A stretch of 64,000 nt of DNA from Sabellastarte sp. h YS-2021 (lineage: Eukaryota > Annelida > Polychaeta > Sabellida > Sabellidae). The stretch spans positions 23,936,614 through 24,000,613 of the forward strand of contig OZ024930.1 of the NCBI GenBank assembly GCA_964017235.1. Direction: 5' to 3'. A program made the position numbers and the translations under genes. The notes beneath the pieces were generated by a model, which saw only the letters and a list, made by a program, of their open reading frames with translations, was not told where the DNA came from and made no database searches. Numbering within the stretch: position 1 is the first letter of the stretch; each line of letters begins with the position of its first letter. Of this stretch, positions 9,341 through 22,200 are shown piece after piece.

Positions 9341-12300
9341 GTCAATAACTGTATCAACAATAATTCACTCCATGAGTCACTATCGTTCCCTGGAGGCGAC
9401 TTGTTGAAATTACTCTCAGCATGTCTTCTGGCTCAAATCTTTACTATGGAAAGAAAGGCTTAGGGATTATGCTGTAGAATCACTGAAATTGTGTCACTTT
9501 AACTGTTATTCTTTTTAGTTGATTACAAATTGTTTATTTATTTGGGGTTTTACGTCGCTTTCAACACTGTACAGGTCATATCACGACGGGTAGTTGGAAG
9601 GGCAGAGGAAACCAGTACATACAGTTCGTTAGGGTTCTGTACTGTAAACTGCCGACCAATGGCAAGCAACTACCAGCTTTCCCACTTGAGGCCGTGCCGG
9701 GAATCGAACCCCGGCCTCAGAGGTGGGAGGCGAGAGTGTTACCACTCTGCCACCATGGCCCCCTCGATTACAAATTGTGACCACACTGACAAATTCATGA
9801 TGCTTAATCACTGTGCCAGGCAAATATCATACCCAATAAATAGTACACCGGCACTTTTCAAAATGTGCTAAATGTTACTGAACAGGATCTGAAAGGATTT
9901 CAATTCCTTTTGAGAAAAATTAAAAGAGGCCAAGGCCTGCTGCTTAGTGCTTACTGGCAGAAAGCAGCAATTATGTGGCCACCCAGTTGATATCAAATTA
10001 CTTAATTTGACATCCATAAAAATAACTTAATTCAAAGTAATCTCTGCTGATGCGGATGCATATGACGATGGTGCATGATCCTGGCTTTATGGGTGATACA
10101 ATTAAACTGGAACATTGCTTGCAACCAAAAAGTTCCTAAAAAGGTGTTTTGCAAGTTTTGCAAAAAAAATTTGAAAATTTAAAATGGCCGTCATTTTTGG
10201 CAAAAATAGGTGGACTACTCTAAAAAGATATCCTCCGAGTCAAAAATTTTGTTGAAATCTATCTCACATGATTTTCAAGCATTTTTTGTTTTGCAATTTT
10301 GCAAAAAATTCGAAAAATGAGTATTACCGCCATTTTTGGTGAGACAATATTTTTTTTTTGAAAATTGGGTTAACTACTCTGCAGAGATACCCTATGAATC
10401 AAAAATTTTGTTGAATTTGCTCTATCTCTCACGGTTTTAGAGATACAAGTACTGTTGCGTTTTACAATTTTTGTGAAAAATTTTAAAATTCAAAATGTCA
10501 ATAACTGTATCAACAATAATTCACTCCATGAGTCACTGTATCGTTCCCTGGAGGCGACTTGTTGAAATTACTCTCAGCATGTCTTCTGGCTCAAATCTTT
10601 ACTATGGAAAGAAAGGCTTAGGGATTATGCTGTAGAATCACTGAAATTGTGTGTCACTTTAACTGTTCTTTTTTGTTGATTACAAATTGTAACCACACTG
10701 ACATATTCATGATGCTTAATCACTCTGTGCCAGGCAAATATCATACCCAATAAATAGTACACCAGCACTTTTCTAAATGTGCTAAATGTTACTGAACAGG
10801 ATTAGGGGCAAATCCTTTAAGTATTTTGATGTGAAGGATTGAAATCCCTTTTCCAAAGGATCTGAAAGGATTTCAATTCCTTTTGAGAAAAATTAAAAGC
10901 GGCCAAGGCCTGCTGCTTACTGGCAGAAAGCAGCAATTATGTGGCCACCCAGTTGATATCAAATTACTTAATTTGACATCCATAAAAATAACTTAATTCA
11001 ATTTAATCTCTGCTGACGCGGATGCATATGACGATGGTGCATGATCCTGGCTTTATGGGGGATACAATTAAACTGGAACATTGCTTGCAACCAAAAAGTT
11101 CCCAAAAAGGTGCTTCGCAATTTTTGCAAAAAATTTGAAAATTTAAAATGGCCGTCATTTTTGGCAAAAATAGGTTGACTACCCTAAAAAGATGACTACC
11201 CTTGAAATCTATCTCACACGGTTTTCAAGCTTTTTTTTGTTTTGCAATTTTTGCAAAAAAATTCGAAAAATGAATATTGCCGCCATTTTTGGTGAGACAA
11301 TATTTTGAAAATTGGGTTAACTACTCTGCAGAGATACCCTATGGATCAAAAATTATGTTGAAATCGCTCTATCTCTCACGGTTTTAGAGATACAAGTACT
11401 GTTGCTTACTGGCAGAAAGCAGCAATTATGTGGCCACCCAGTTGATATCAAATTACTTAATTTGACATCCATAAAAATAACTTAATTCAATTTAATCTCT
11501 GCTGACGCGGATGCATATGACGATGGTGCATGATCCTGGCTTTATGGGGGATACAATTAAACTGGAACATTGCTTGCAACCAAAAAGTTCCCAAAAAGGT
11601 GCTTCGCAATTTTTGCAAAAAATTTGAAAATTTAAAATGGCCGTCATTTTTGGCAAAAATAGGTTGACTACCCTAAAAAGATGACTACCCTTGAAATCTA
11701 TCTCACACGGTTTTCAAGCTTTTTTTTGTTTTGCAATTTTTGCAAAAAAATTCGAAAAATGAATATTGCCGCCATTTTTGGTGAGACAATATTTTGAAAA
11801 TTGGGTTAACTACTCTGCAGAGATACCCTATGAATCAAAAATTTTGTTGAATTTGCTCTATCTCTCACGGTTTTAGAGATACAAGTACTGTTGCGTTTTA
11901 CAATTTTTGTGAAAAATTTTAAAATTCAAAATGTCAATAACTGTATCAACAATAATTCACTCCATGAGTCACTGTATCGTTCCCTGGAGGCGACTTGTTG
12001 AAATTACTCTCAGCATGTCTTCTGGCTCAAATCTTTACTATGGAAAGAAAGGCTTAGGGATTATGCTGTAGAATCACTGAAATTGTGTGTCACTTTAACT
12101 GTTCTTTTTTGTTGATTACAAATTGTAACCACACTGACATATTCATGATGCTTAATCACTCTGTGCCAGGCAAATATCATACCCAATAAATAGTACACCA
12201 GCACTTTTCTAAATGTGCTAAATGTTACTGAACAGGATTAGGGGCAAATCCTTTAAGTATTTTGATGTGAAGGATTGAAATCCCTTTTCCAAAGGATCTG

Positions 12301-13040
12301 AAAGGATTTCAATTCCTTTTGAGAAAAATTAAAAGCGGCCAAGGCCTGCTGCTTACTGGCAGAAAGCAGCAATTATGTGGCCACCCAGTTGATATCAAAT
12401 TACTTAATTTGACATCCATAAAAATAACTTAATTCAATTTAATCTCTGCTGACGCGGATGCATATGACGATGGTGCATGATCCTGGCTTTATGGGGGATA
12501 CAATTAAACTGGAACATTGCTTGCAACCAAAAAGTTCCCAAAAAGGTGCTTCGCAATTTTTGCAAAAAATTTGAAAATTTAAAATGGCCGTCATTTTTGG
12601 CAAAAATAGGTTGACTACCCTAAAAAGATGACTACCCTTGAAATCTATCTCACACGGTTTTCAAGCTTTTTTTTGTTTTGCAATTTTTGCAAAAAAATTC
12701 GAAAAATGAATATTGCCGCCATTTTTGGTGAGACAATATTTTGAAAATTGGGTTAACTACTCTGCAGAGATACCCTATGAATCAAAAATTTTGTTGAATT
12801 TGCTCTATCTCTCACGGTTTTAGAGATACAAGTACTGTTGCGTTTTACACCTTTTGCGAAAAAATTTGAAAATTCAAAATGGCCGCCATTTTTGGCGAGA
12901 CAAACATTTTATTGAAAATTGGGTTCACTACTCTGCAGAGATATGACTCTGGGTCAAAAACTTTGTTGAAATCGCTCCATCTCACACGGTTTTCAAGATA
13001 CAGGTATTTTTGTGTTTTGCAATTTTTTTCTCTATCTCAC
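9341..13040. repeat. Long tandem repeat, unit up to ~1.44 kb, about three and a half copies
   Basis: The block beginning GTCAATAACTGTATCAAC recurs at 9341, ~10497 and ~11933, and a later partial copy lies at 13597-13724. The spacing between the second and third is about 1,436 bp. An incomplete restart at ~11403 duplicates about 530 bp of the unit. Within each unit, shorter sub-monomers recur (GCAATTTTTGCAAAAAAT... followed by AAAATGGCCGTCATTTTTGG), 110-140 bp apart. The first copy carries a SINE insertion and lacks ~60 bp present in the others. It is non-coding and sits in RPL18A intron 3. Confidence 0.85.
9533..9765 (-). mobile_element. tRNA-derived SINE (family A), complete, with 12-bp target duplication
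   Basis: The minus strand reads a tRNA-like head with A box TGGCAGAGTGG and B box GGTTCGATTCC, a ~100-bp body, and a tail GCGACGTAAAACCCC plus AAATAAATAAA. GATTACAAATTG flanks it on both sides (9521-9532 and 9766-9777). The tandem-repeat copies at ~10680 and ~12113 have the same site with a single GATTACAAATTG and no SINE, so insertion is proven. It would be transcribed by RNA polymerase III and mobilised by a partner LINE. Confidence 0.95.
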
Positions 13041-13079
13041 ACGATTCCATAAAAGCATATTTATGAAAGCTACTTGATC

Positions 13080-13457
13080 ACTTAAAAGGTCTCTGAGATT
13101 TTTAGGTCAAGGTCACTACAGCATTTTCACAGCTCAAATCAAGGCACACGATGACGTTGCACATCTACATCCCCTAACCAATGTCCCAACCAAACATCAA
13201 CTTCCTACACCTTACGGTTTCCGAGATACAGCCCGGACAAGATTTTCAAACCCAAGGTCACTATGACAAGGTCAAATCAAGGTCATACCATGACATTGCA
13301 AATGTACACCCCCTAACCAATATCCCTACCAAGTATCAACTTCCTACACCTTACAGATTCTGAGGTACAGCCCGCATAAACTTTTTCCTGCCACCCACCT
13401 GCCCATCCAGACACCATGGGTGAAAACAATACCCTGACAGTCCATAAGGGCTGTCAG
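13080..13457 (+). mobile_element. 3' end of a hairpin-terminated element with 139-bp type monomers
   Basis: About two monomers contain AGGTCAAGGTCACTACA, CCCCTAACCAATGTCCC and CTTCCTACACCTTACGG. They are followed by a C-rich stretch (13387-13410) and a terminal hairpin (CTGACAG 13434-13440 with CTGTCAG 13451-13457). It is the same family as 39700-41657. No 5' end was identified; it may be fused to the long tandem repeat. Confidence 0.6.
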
Positions 13458-13596
13458 GTAAAAAACGGAATACCGTTCACACAACTAAAATTTGGTAGCA
13501 AGTTACTAACAAGAAGTGGGCTGTTACAAATCTTCTACTCAACTCTAGTGAATCCAAGTCTTTGTGGGCAGTGGTTTGATATTGCATATATTAAGT

Positions 13597-13724
13597 GTAT
13601 CAACAATAATTCACTCCATAGGTCACTGTATTCTTCCCTGGAGGCGACTTGTTGAAATTACTCTCAGCATATCTTCTGGCTCAAATCTTTACTATGGAAA
13701 GAAAGGCTTAGGGATTATGCTGTA
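13597..13724. repeat. Partial copy of the ~1.44-kb repeat unit
   Basis: Starts GTATCAACAATAATTCACTC and runs to ...GGGATTATGCTGTA, matching the beginning of the unit at 9341 with few changes. Confidence 0.8.
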
Positions 13725-13911
13725 ACATACTGCTGTATGATGTGACCTATTATTTTAACATTACGTCTTTAATTTCAACCAATTTTCAAACTCTTCCATT
13801 TGTTCAGCCATGTTTCTGTGTAAAAGTCAACATTACACACCAATACCAGCTACAGTTATTCCAAGTTCCAACATGATTCCATGAACACAGACCACTTACC
13901 AGTACCTCAAA

Positions 13912-14060
13912 GTCAAAGTTGGGGTTTTACGTCCCGTTCAACAGCCAGGGTCATATTGGGACAGGTCCTCAGAATTGCCACTTGTGGGACTCGAACCCAC
14001 AGAGGTGACAGCCTATGATTAGATGCCAAACTTGCTAACCACTAGGCCACTGAGGACCTC
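13912..14060 (-). mobile_element. tRNA-derived SINE (family B), 149 bp, with 15-bp target duplication
   Basis: Minus strand: A box TGGCCTAGTGGTTAGC, B box GGTTCGAGTCC, then a short body ending GGGACGTAAAACCCC and AACTTTGA. TACCAGTACCTCAAA flanks both sides (13897-13911 and 14061-14075). It lacks the long body of family A, so it is a separate family. Confidence 0.93.
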
Positions 14061-14539
14061 TACCAGTACCTCAAATCTTGGGCACTATTATAGTTGTAGA
14101 ACTTTATTTATACAAACCAAGGTCCATGCTATGGCTGGTGATACGTTACTAGTGTGGTTATATTCAATAATCCAGCAGGGCACTTTTAGGATAAATATTA
14201 TGGTTATAAATCATCACATCCATAATATATTCACATATACAGCTAAGAGAAATGTAACACAAGTACATTTCTTGGCTGTTTTTGTATAACTTATGGTCAT
14301 ACCAAACCTGAGAAAAAAGGCACATTGCAAACCTCTAGGATCAATAAGGGAGATATAGGCACTTTTAAAGTCCGCTATGTGGGTTATTTTGGCACTCCGT
14401 GGACGACCTTGAATTAAGAGCTTCCATTTGTTCAGCCATGTTTCTGTGTAAAAGTCAACATTACACACCAATACCAGCTACAGTTATTCCAAGTTCCAAC
14501 ATGATTCCATGAACACAGACCACTTACCAGTACCTCAAA

Positions 14540-14688
14540 GTCAAAGTTGGGGTTTTACGTCCCGTTCAACAGCCAGGGTCATATTGGGACAGGTCCTCAG
14601 AATTGCCACTTGTGGGACTCGAACCCACAGAGGTGACAGCCTATGATTAGATGCCAAACTTGCTAACCACTAGGCCACTGAGGACCTC
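14540..14688 (-). mobile_element. Family B SINE, duplicate of the copy at 13912
   Basis: Identical copy, 628 bp downstream, carried by the tandem duplication and not by a new insertion. The same 15-bp flanks appear at 14525-14539 and 14689-14703. Confidence 0.92.
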
Positions 14689-15188
14689 TACCAGTACCTC
14701 AAATCTTGGGCACTATTATAGTTGTAGAACTTTATTTATACAAACCAAGGTCCATGCTATGGCTGGTGATACGTTACTAGTGTGGTTATATTCAATAATC
14801 CAGCAGGGCACTTTTAGGATAAATATTATGGTTATAAATCATCACATCCATAATATATTCACATATACAGCTAAGAGAAATGTAACACAAGTACATTTCT
14901 TGGCTGTTTTTGTATAACTTATGGTCATACCAAACCTGAGAAAAAAGGCACATTGCAAACCTCTAGGATCAATAAGGGAGATATAGGCACTTTTAAAGTC
15001 CGCTATGTGGGTTATTTTGGCACTCCGTGGACGACCTTGAATTAAGAGCTTCAAGGTCAAATGTCTGCAAGGTTGTAGAGGACATGTATATCTGTTATAC
15101 ATATCACCCCTGAAGAGATTCAACCTTCTACCTATGAGAAACAGCCAGTAGAAAAATGTAGATAATTTTCAAAGAAATGCCCGTGCAG

Positions 15189-17275
15189 TAGTGTTAGGAA
15201 TCGGTCTAAAAAATCAGAATCGATTAATCGGTAACTCTGAGCAATCGATTATAATCGTTTTTCTGCTTGCTTTGTAAGAAAGACAGAATATTCTTTTTTA
15301 CCAAATATAATAACAGTAGTCTTCCGATAGGTCAGTGGTGAAAAAAATCTAGGTTATTTGTTTACATTTTGGGGTAGGGAAGGGGGTATATTAGGAAACC
15401 AGTAGGTTGAAGAGTCAACAAGTATGTGTATCAGCAATAATATAATAATCTATAAAGGTGGCCTTAACAGTTACAAAATAATATTTATTTTCATTCTCCC
15501 TTTTCATCAGCTAAATCATTTACAGTGTTTGAATGTAACATCAGCAGATTAGCAACCAATCATGCTTAAAATAAACAATATTTCAACCCTAGACTTTCTT
15601 CAAGTCCTTTTTTCTAAGGTATTGTATGAGGACTGTACGACTTTATACTAGAATGTGGGGCTGACAAAAGTACTGTTTCAGCATAGAGAAGGATTTTTCC
15701 CTCCTTAAGTGGATGTATAATGTTTTCATCTATGTCAGATTTAGTGGGATGAGAAATACAAAGACTTGGTGCAAGTCTATTTCAACCCCTTTTGTTCAAC
15801 ATCACCATGTGGTACACCCGTGTTGTGAACTCAGGACACTTTGTATATATGCAACAAAGAAGAATAGAATATCTGCTTATCATTATCATATGTCAAGAAC
15901 AGTGACTGCCAAGCAGCGTCTGAAAATTATCCTGAATAAAATGCTTCTTTGGGAACTAAACAATACATAGACATGTGTTCATGGAATTTTCCTTCCATTT
16001 TTAACTCAGGACACTTTTCAAAGACATGCTATTTTCATTAATCAAATGGAAGAGTGACTTTTATTGTTTCTGGTCAATATTGATGTTTTGTAATATATAC
16101 TAGGTTATATGAAACAGTTTGGCACAAGTGAACATGTATTTCAGCATTGTCACTCAAGTTTATGTGTATTGGATGGGGTCTGGAAAATCTAACTCTTATC
16201 TCAGGAATAATATGATGAAAATTTCTCAAAACAGCATATATATGACATAAATAGTTGTATATCATTGATAAATAGATGGTGCAGTTATTAAGTGTATTTA
16301 GCACTTGTATGTGTTTCAGTGCATGGGTGTCCTGAGTTAAAACCTTCCCCAGTTAGCAACACAGGTGTAGTTCAAACTGAAAGTATCACCTAGCCTGGCC
16401 TTCCAGGCTGTCTGAACCATAATGCAAATGTGAAATATTTTTGCCATAATGCACACTGTATCAAAGGCCTTTCTAGTCTGGAAGTCTCCTCAGCAAGCTA
16501 GGCTAAGTAAGTGTATGAGAACATGATGAAAAATACTTATAATGCAGTCAAACAGTTGTGCCTTCTTTATACATATAAATGCCTGTGGCAAGGCTAAGTA
16601 TCTCCCACCAGCTTCAACAAAGTCAGATCCCCCTCACTCTCTCTCTGCCTGTTTATGTTACTGTAAAGCATTTGTCTATTATTCTGTTAAATTTCTCTCA
16701 TCCTGAAAACAATATTCCATGAATTTCCTTTTTTAAGCAGATCTTCATGACCTATTCATTTCATATAATTATAATTTCTTAGATACTGTAAAATTCTAAG
16801 TATGGCAATGTAGTAAACATTTTAGCTTTCTTGTTCAACAAAATTTGTCAAAAATATTCATGGCAGACTGCTGAAGTATTAGAGTAGTGTGATCTCTCTC
16901 CACTTGATTTATGGCCAAGGTTGTTATTCCCCATTTATAGGGAGTATACATGTTGTGTGTGAAGCAGTGAAAGTTAAATTTAATTTAGGTTGAACTTAGT
17001 TTATTGTATTAAAAGATCTTCTAAATACCTACAGAAATTTTGAGTTTTAGTTGTAACCAACAGGAAGTAGATACCAGTGAAAGAAACATGGCAGATAATG
17101 TAAACAAATGTTACGAAAATAAAATGTTTAAACATCTGTAGAAAAAGGGAAAATTAGGTGGTTTATAAATCTTACTTTCGATTCACAATCGATTCTTAAA
17201 ATGAGAATCGATTTTCTACATCGAAAGTTTTAAATAGACGATGAATCGATTTTCCGTCTAATCGTAGGACCACTA
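15189..17275. mobile_element. Non-autonomous hAT element, 2,087 bp, 8-bp target duplication
   Basis: The ends are TAGTGTTAGGAATCGG on the left and its diverged complement (…CGTAGGACCACTA) on the right. CCGTGCAG is duplicated on both sides (15181-15188 and 17276-17283). Both subterminal regions are full of AATCGATT/ATCGATTAATCG words, probably transposase binding sites. I find no transposase remnant inside. It interrupts a GTGCAGCCATCTTG repeat known from other copies in the window (e.g. 50597 and 50753). Confidence 0.9.
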
Positions 17276-17283
17276 CCGTGCAG

Positions 17284-17475
17284 CCATCTTGTTTTTCAGA
17301 ATGAGGCTAATTTCAGTCCCAGAGAAGCTTACCCCCCAATGAAGGTATCCTGCAAATTTGGTGAACCTAGGTGGTGTAGTTTTCTTCTTAGAGCATTAAC
17401 GCCGAAAATCTCTCTATGCGCGGTGGCATAGCAAACGATAAACCAAAGTATCCACCGGATGCCTCCGGTGGATAC
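17284..17475 (+). mobile_element. 3' terminus of a hairpin-terminated element (family vi)
   Basis: The CCATCTTGTTTTTCA...ATGAGG repeat is followed by AAATCTCTCTA, a GC-rich stretch and a perfect 12-bp-stem hairpin (GTATCCACCGGA 17448-17459, loop TGCC, complement 17464-17475). The same 3' end occurs at 27038-27066. The 5' part lies beyond the hAT insertion and was not traced. Confidence 0.65.
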
Positions 17476-17561
17476 AATGCGCGCCCCTGATGGGCCGCTT
17501 AATTGGCGAGGTGAACACACTCTGGCTGAGCCAAAATGAAAGGTTACACCATGATGCACAC

Positions 17562-17938
17562 TAGTGGTGGCATCGTTTGCAGAAATCAAAACCGGTTACC
17601 GGGGCTTTGAAACGAAACAAAATCCGGTATTTCGTATACTTGTTCTGTGCATTGAAAATACTATTTGCGGGCGTACATGAGCGATAACTTGTAAATGGAA
17701 GTGGCTTTCGCGAGATATTTTTATGTATGCAAAATGATTTTTCCTCAATGTAAGGTAAAAATGTGACATATTTTACAAAATATGTATATTTTTTGTCGTT
17801 TTGATGAAGTATCAGCCATTAGAAAGCCTAAAATAATAACATCTTCAAAAACCGGTTCCCAAATATTCTTTGCGGATTTCGTTTTTTCTACCAAAACGAA
17901 ACGATATTCCGCATACCGGTAAACCGTTAACAACACTA
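17562..17938. mobile_element. hAT MITE, 377 bp, 8-bp target duplication
   Basis: Termini TAGTGGTGGCATCG and, inverted, TAGTGTTGTTAACGG. ATGCACAC flanks both sides (17554-17561 and 17939-17946). Subterminal AAACCGGTTACCGG and ACGAAACGA words mirror each other. Another copy is at 42764-43138. Confidence 0.93.
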
Positions 17939-18429
17939 ATGCACACCTACACCCCCTAACCAATTTCCCTATCAAGTGTCAACCTTCTACACCTTACACA
18001 ATCCCAGAAATAGCCCTAACAAAATTTGAAAACTCATGGTCACTACGACATGGCCGAAGGTCAAATCATGAAGCTTTAAAATTTATTATTTGAAATATAG
18101 CTTTCAACAGAAATAACACAATTTGGTAAAAGTAGATAAAACAAGAGGAGAGTGCCCGTGAACGGGCACTGTGTCAGCTGACTGAATGTTTTTGATTTGT
18201 GATGGTGATAATGAGAGGAAAGCATAATTATCAGGGAAAGGGCTGTACAGAAATACAGTAAATGGTAACTGAACAGCATGTTCGAAAGATATTCCGAAGC
18301 TGACAGAAAAAAAGGACAAAAAAGTTGTGCCCTGCAAATGGTATTATGAAATAAAGTAACAAGGTAATTGTTTAAGTGTAAAAAGTAGGTTAAAAATATT
18401 TAAAGAAATACTATAAATGCAATATCCTC

Positions 18430-19240
18430 GTTCGACCATGAAGAAGGGGTCCAAAGGTCAAATCTGACCATACCAAAAGATTCCCAGCCAAAGAATTTAG
18501 GATGGTTTACCATCCCAAACCTCTCGGACCAATAATAAGTGAGTCATAGGCACTTTTTAAGTTTGGCTATCCTTGTTTGACCTTGACGGAGGGGTCCAAG
18601 GTCAAATCCGACCACACAAAAAAATTCCCAGCCCATGATTTCCTGTAGCTTGTTTACCATCCCAAACCTGTAGGACCAATAATAAGGGAGTTCTAAGCAA
18701 TTGTAAGTTTGGCTATCCTCAATTGACCTTGAAGGAGGGGTCCCAGGTCAAATCTGACCACACCAAAAGAATCCCAGCCCATGATTTCCTATATGTTGGT
18801 TTACCATCCCAAACCTCCAAGACCAATAATACGCGAGTTATAAGCACTTTAAGTTTGGCTATCTTCGTTTGACCTGGAAGGAGGGGTCTAAGGTGAAATC
18901 TGACCACACCAAAAGATTCCCAGCCCATGATTTTCTATAGGTTAGTTTTCCATTCCAAACCTCTAGGACCAATAATAAGCGAGTTATAAGCACTTTTAAG
19001 TTTGGCTATCCTCATTTGACCTTGAAGGAGGGGTCCAAGGTGAAATCCGACCACACCAAAAAATTCCCAGCTCATGATTTTCTATAGGTTGGTTTTCATT
19101 CCAAACCTCTAGGACCAATAATAAGCGAGTTATAAGCACTTTTATGTTTGGCTATCCTCATTTGACCTTGAAGGAGGGTTCCAAGGTCAAATCGGACCAT
19201 ATTAACAGATTCCCAGCCCATGATTTCCTACAGGTTGGAT
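18430..19240. repeat. 147-bp tandem array (nuclear-receptor-motif family), ~6 copies
   Basis: Each monomer reads TTTGGCTATCCTCGTTTGAC, CTTGAAGGAGGGGTCCAAGG, TCAAATC..., then CCCAGCCCATGATTTCCTAT and GGACCAATAATAAGCGAG. Other arrays of the family are at 24440-25560, 44640-45482 and 48690-50570. Short open frames in these arrays are repeat artefacts. Confidence 0.9.
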
Positions 19241-22200
19241 ACAATGATTTACTCAACAGTGAGAACCTGAAAGAAGCTATTGCTCAGCTATGCCATGACA
19301 TAGAGGTCTGCAATTTCACTATGTTATAGCTGACCAAAACGTCTGTGAAAAACATATTTAACAAAATACTCTAAATGTAATAGTTTTCAAGTTACTACTG
19401 ATTTACTCAAGAGTGAGAACCTCAAAGTAACTATTACACAGCTATGCAATGAGCTACATGTCTGCATTTTTGCTCTGTTATAGCTGACCTAAAAGTAGGT
19501 GAACAACATATTTAAGCAAAATACTGTAAATGCAATAGTTTTCAAGTTACAACTGATTTACTCAATAGTGAGAACCTGAAAATAGCTATTGCTCCGCTAT
19601 GCCATGAGCTATAGGTCTGTAATTTCACTATGTTATAGCTAACCCAAAAGTAGGTGAACAATATATTTTAACAAAATACTCCAAATGCAATATTTTTCAA
19701 GTTATAGCCGATTTACTCAACAGTCAGTGCCTGAGAATAGCTATTGCTCAGTTGTGCCATGAGCTACAGGTCTGTAATTTCACTATGTTATAGCTGACCC
19801 AAAAGTAGCTGAATAACATATTTGCACAAATTTCTGTAAAGGCAATAGTTTTCCAATTACAACTGATTTACTCAACAGTGAGAACTTCAAAGTAGCTATT
19901 ACTCAGCTATGCAATGAGCCACAGGTCTGGAACTTCACTATGTTATAGCTGACCCCAAAATAGGTGAATAACATATTGCAACAAAATACTCTAAATGCAA
20001 TAGTTTCCAAGTTATAAGTGATTTACTCAACAGTGATAACCTAAAAGTAGCTATTACTCAGCTATGCCATGAGCTACAGGTCTGAAATTTTACTATGTTA
20101 TAGCTGACCCAAAAGTAGCTGAATAACATATTTATACTAAATTCTCTAAATGCAATAGTTTTCAAATTATAAGTGATTTGCTCAACATTGAGAACTTCAA
20201 AGTAGCTATTACTCAGCTATGCAATGAGTCACAGGTCTGGAACTTCACTATGTTATAGCTGACCCCAAAATAGGTGAATAACATATTGAAACAAAATACT
20301 CTAAATGCAATAATTTCCAAGTTATAAGCGATTTACTCAACAGTGAGAACCTCAAAGTAGCTATTACTCAGCTATGCCATGAGCTACAGGTCTGAAATTT
20401 TACTATGTTATAGCTGACCCAAAAGTAGGTGAACAACATATTTAAGCAAAATACTGTACATGCAATAGTTTTCAAGTTACAACTGATTTACTCAATAGTG
20501 ATGACCTAAAAGTAGCTATTACTCAGCTATGCCATGAGCTACAGGTCTGAAATTTTACTATGTTATAGCTGACCCAAAAGTAGGTGAACAACATATTTAA
20601 GCAAAATACTGTACATGCAATAGTTTTCAAGTTACAACTGATTTACTCAATAGTGATGACCTAAAAGTAGCTATTACTCAGCTATGCCATGAGCTACAGG
20701 TCTGAAATTTTACTATGTTATAGCTGACCCAAAAGTAGCTGAATAACATATTTATACTAAATTCTCTAAATGCAATAGTTTTGCAATTACAACTGATTTA
20801 CTCAATAGTGAGAACCTCAAAGTAGTTATTACTCAGCTATGCAATGAGCTACAGGTCTGAAATTTTACTATGTTATAGCTGACCCAAAAGTAGGTGAACA
20901 ACATATTTAACCAAAATACTGTAAATGCAATAGTTTTGAAGTTACAACTGATTTACTCAATAGTGATGACCTAAAAGTAGCTATTACTCAGCTATGCCAT
21001 GAGCTACAGGTCTGAAATTTTACTATGTTATAGCTGACCCAAAAGTAGCTGAATAACATATTTATACGAAATTCTGTAAATGCAATAGTTTTCCAATTAC
21101 AACTGATTTACTCAATAGTGAGAACTTCAAAGTAGCTATTACTCAGCTGTGCCATGACCTACAGATCTAAAATTTCACTATGTTATAGCTGGCCCAAAAG
21201 TAGCTGAATAACATATTTATACGAAATTCTCTAAATGCAATAGTTTTGCAATTACAACTGATTTACTCAATAGTGAGAACCTCAAAGTAGTTATTACTCA
21301 GCTATGCAATGAGCTACAGGTCTGAAATTTTACTATGTTATAGCTGACCCAAAAGTAGGTGAACAACATATTTAAGCAAAATACTGTTAAAGCAATAGTT
21401 TTCAAGTTACAACTGATTTACTCAATAGTGATGACCTAAAAGTAGCTATTACTCAGCTATGCCATGAGCTACAGGTCTGAAATTTTACTATGTTATAGCT
21501 GACCCAAAAGTAGCTGAATAACATATTTATACGAAATTCTCTAAATGCAATAGGTTTTAAGTTACAAGTGATTTACTCAATAGTGAGAACTTCAAAGTAG
21601 CTATTACTCAGCTATGAAATGAGCCACAGATCTGAAACTTCACTATGTTATAGCTGATCCCAAAATAGGTGAATAACATATTGAAACAAAATACTCTAAA
21701 TGCAATAGTTTCCAAGTTATAAGCGATTTACTCAACAGTGATAACCTAAAAGTAGCTATTACTCAGCTATGCCATGAGCTACAGGTCTGAAATTTTACTA
21801 TGTTATAGCTGACCCAAAAGTAGCTGAATAACATATTTATACGAAATTCTCTAAATGCAATAGTTTTCAAGTTATAAGCGATTTACTCAACAGTGATAAC
21901 CTAAAAGTAGCTATTACTCAGCTATGCCATGAGCTACAGGTCTAAAATTTTACTATGTTATAGCTGACCCAAAAGTAGCTGAATAACATATTTATACGAA
22001 ATTCTCTAAATGCAATAGTTTTTAAGTTACAAGTGATTTTACTCATGATGGAAGTTACTGAAAAGCCCAAAAGTAGCTATTACTCACTTAGCTATTGAGA
22101 CAGGCACCCAACTTACTCACCATATTGTAGCTATGAAAAAAGTAGCTGAATAACATATTTTAACAAAATGCTCTAAATGCAACACTTTTCAAGTCATAAA
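19241..22200. repeat. ~155-bp tandem array, about 19 copies
   Basis: Monomers contain GATTTACTCAACAGTGAGAA, AGCTATTACTCAGCTATGCC, ACTATGTTATAGCTGACCC and AACATATTT, spaced ~155 bp. The array is homogeneous at first and degenerates after about 22050. It starts directly at the end of the 147-bp array. I see no coding potential. Confidence 0.92.

Larger units (their letters stand above)
13793..15048. repeat. Perfect-looking 628-bp tandem duplication
   Basis: 13793-14420 is repeated as 14421-15048, as far as I can see without a difference. Each copy holds the same family B SINE and the same 88-codon chance frame. It is either a very recent duplication or an assembly artefact. Confidence 0.9.

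Noticed and set aside
9341..13040. AAAATGGCCGTCATTTTTGG as YY1 sites with regulatory role
   Set aside because: The match to the YY1 consensus is partial in most copies and the sequence is AT-rich. Not strong enough to claim.
14023..14917. Two identical 88-codon plus-strand frames
   Set aside because: They start inside a SINE and are identical only because of the 628-bp duplication. Not genes.
18430..22200. Regularly spaced repeats that might suggest a CRISPR array
   Set aside because: Monomers are 147-155 bp with no short-repeat/unique-spacer alternation, in a eukaryotic intron. They are satellite arrays.
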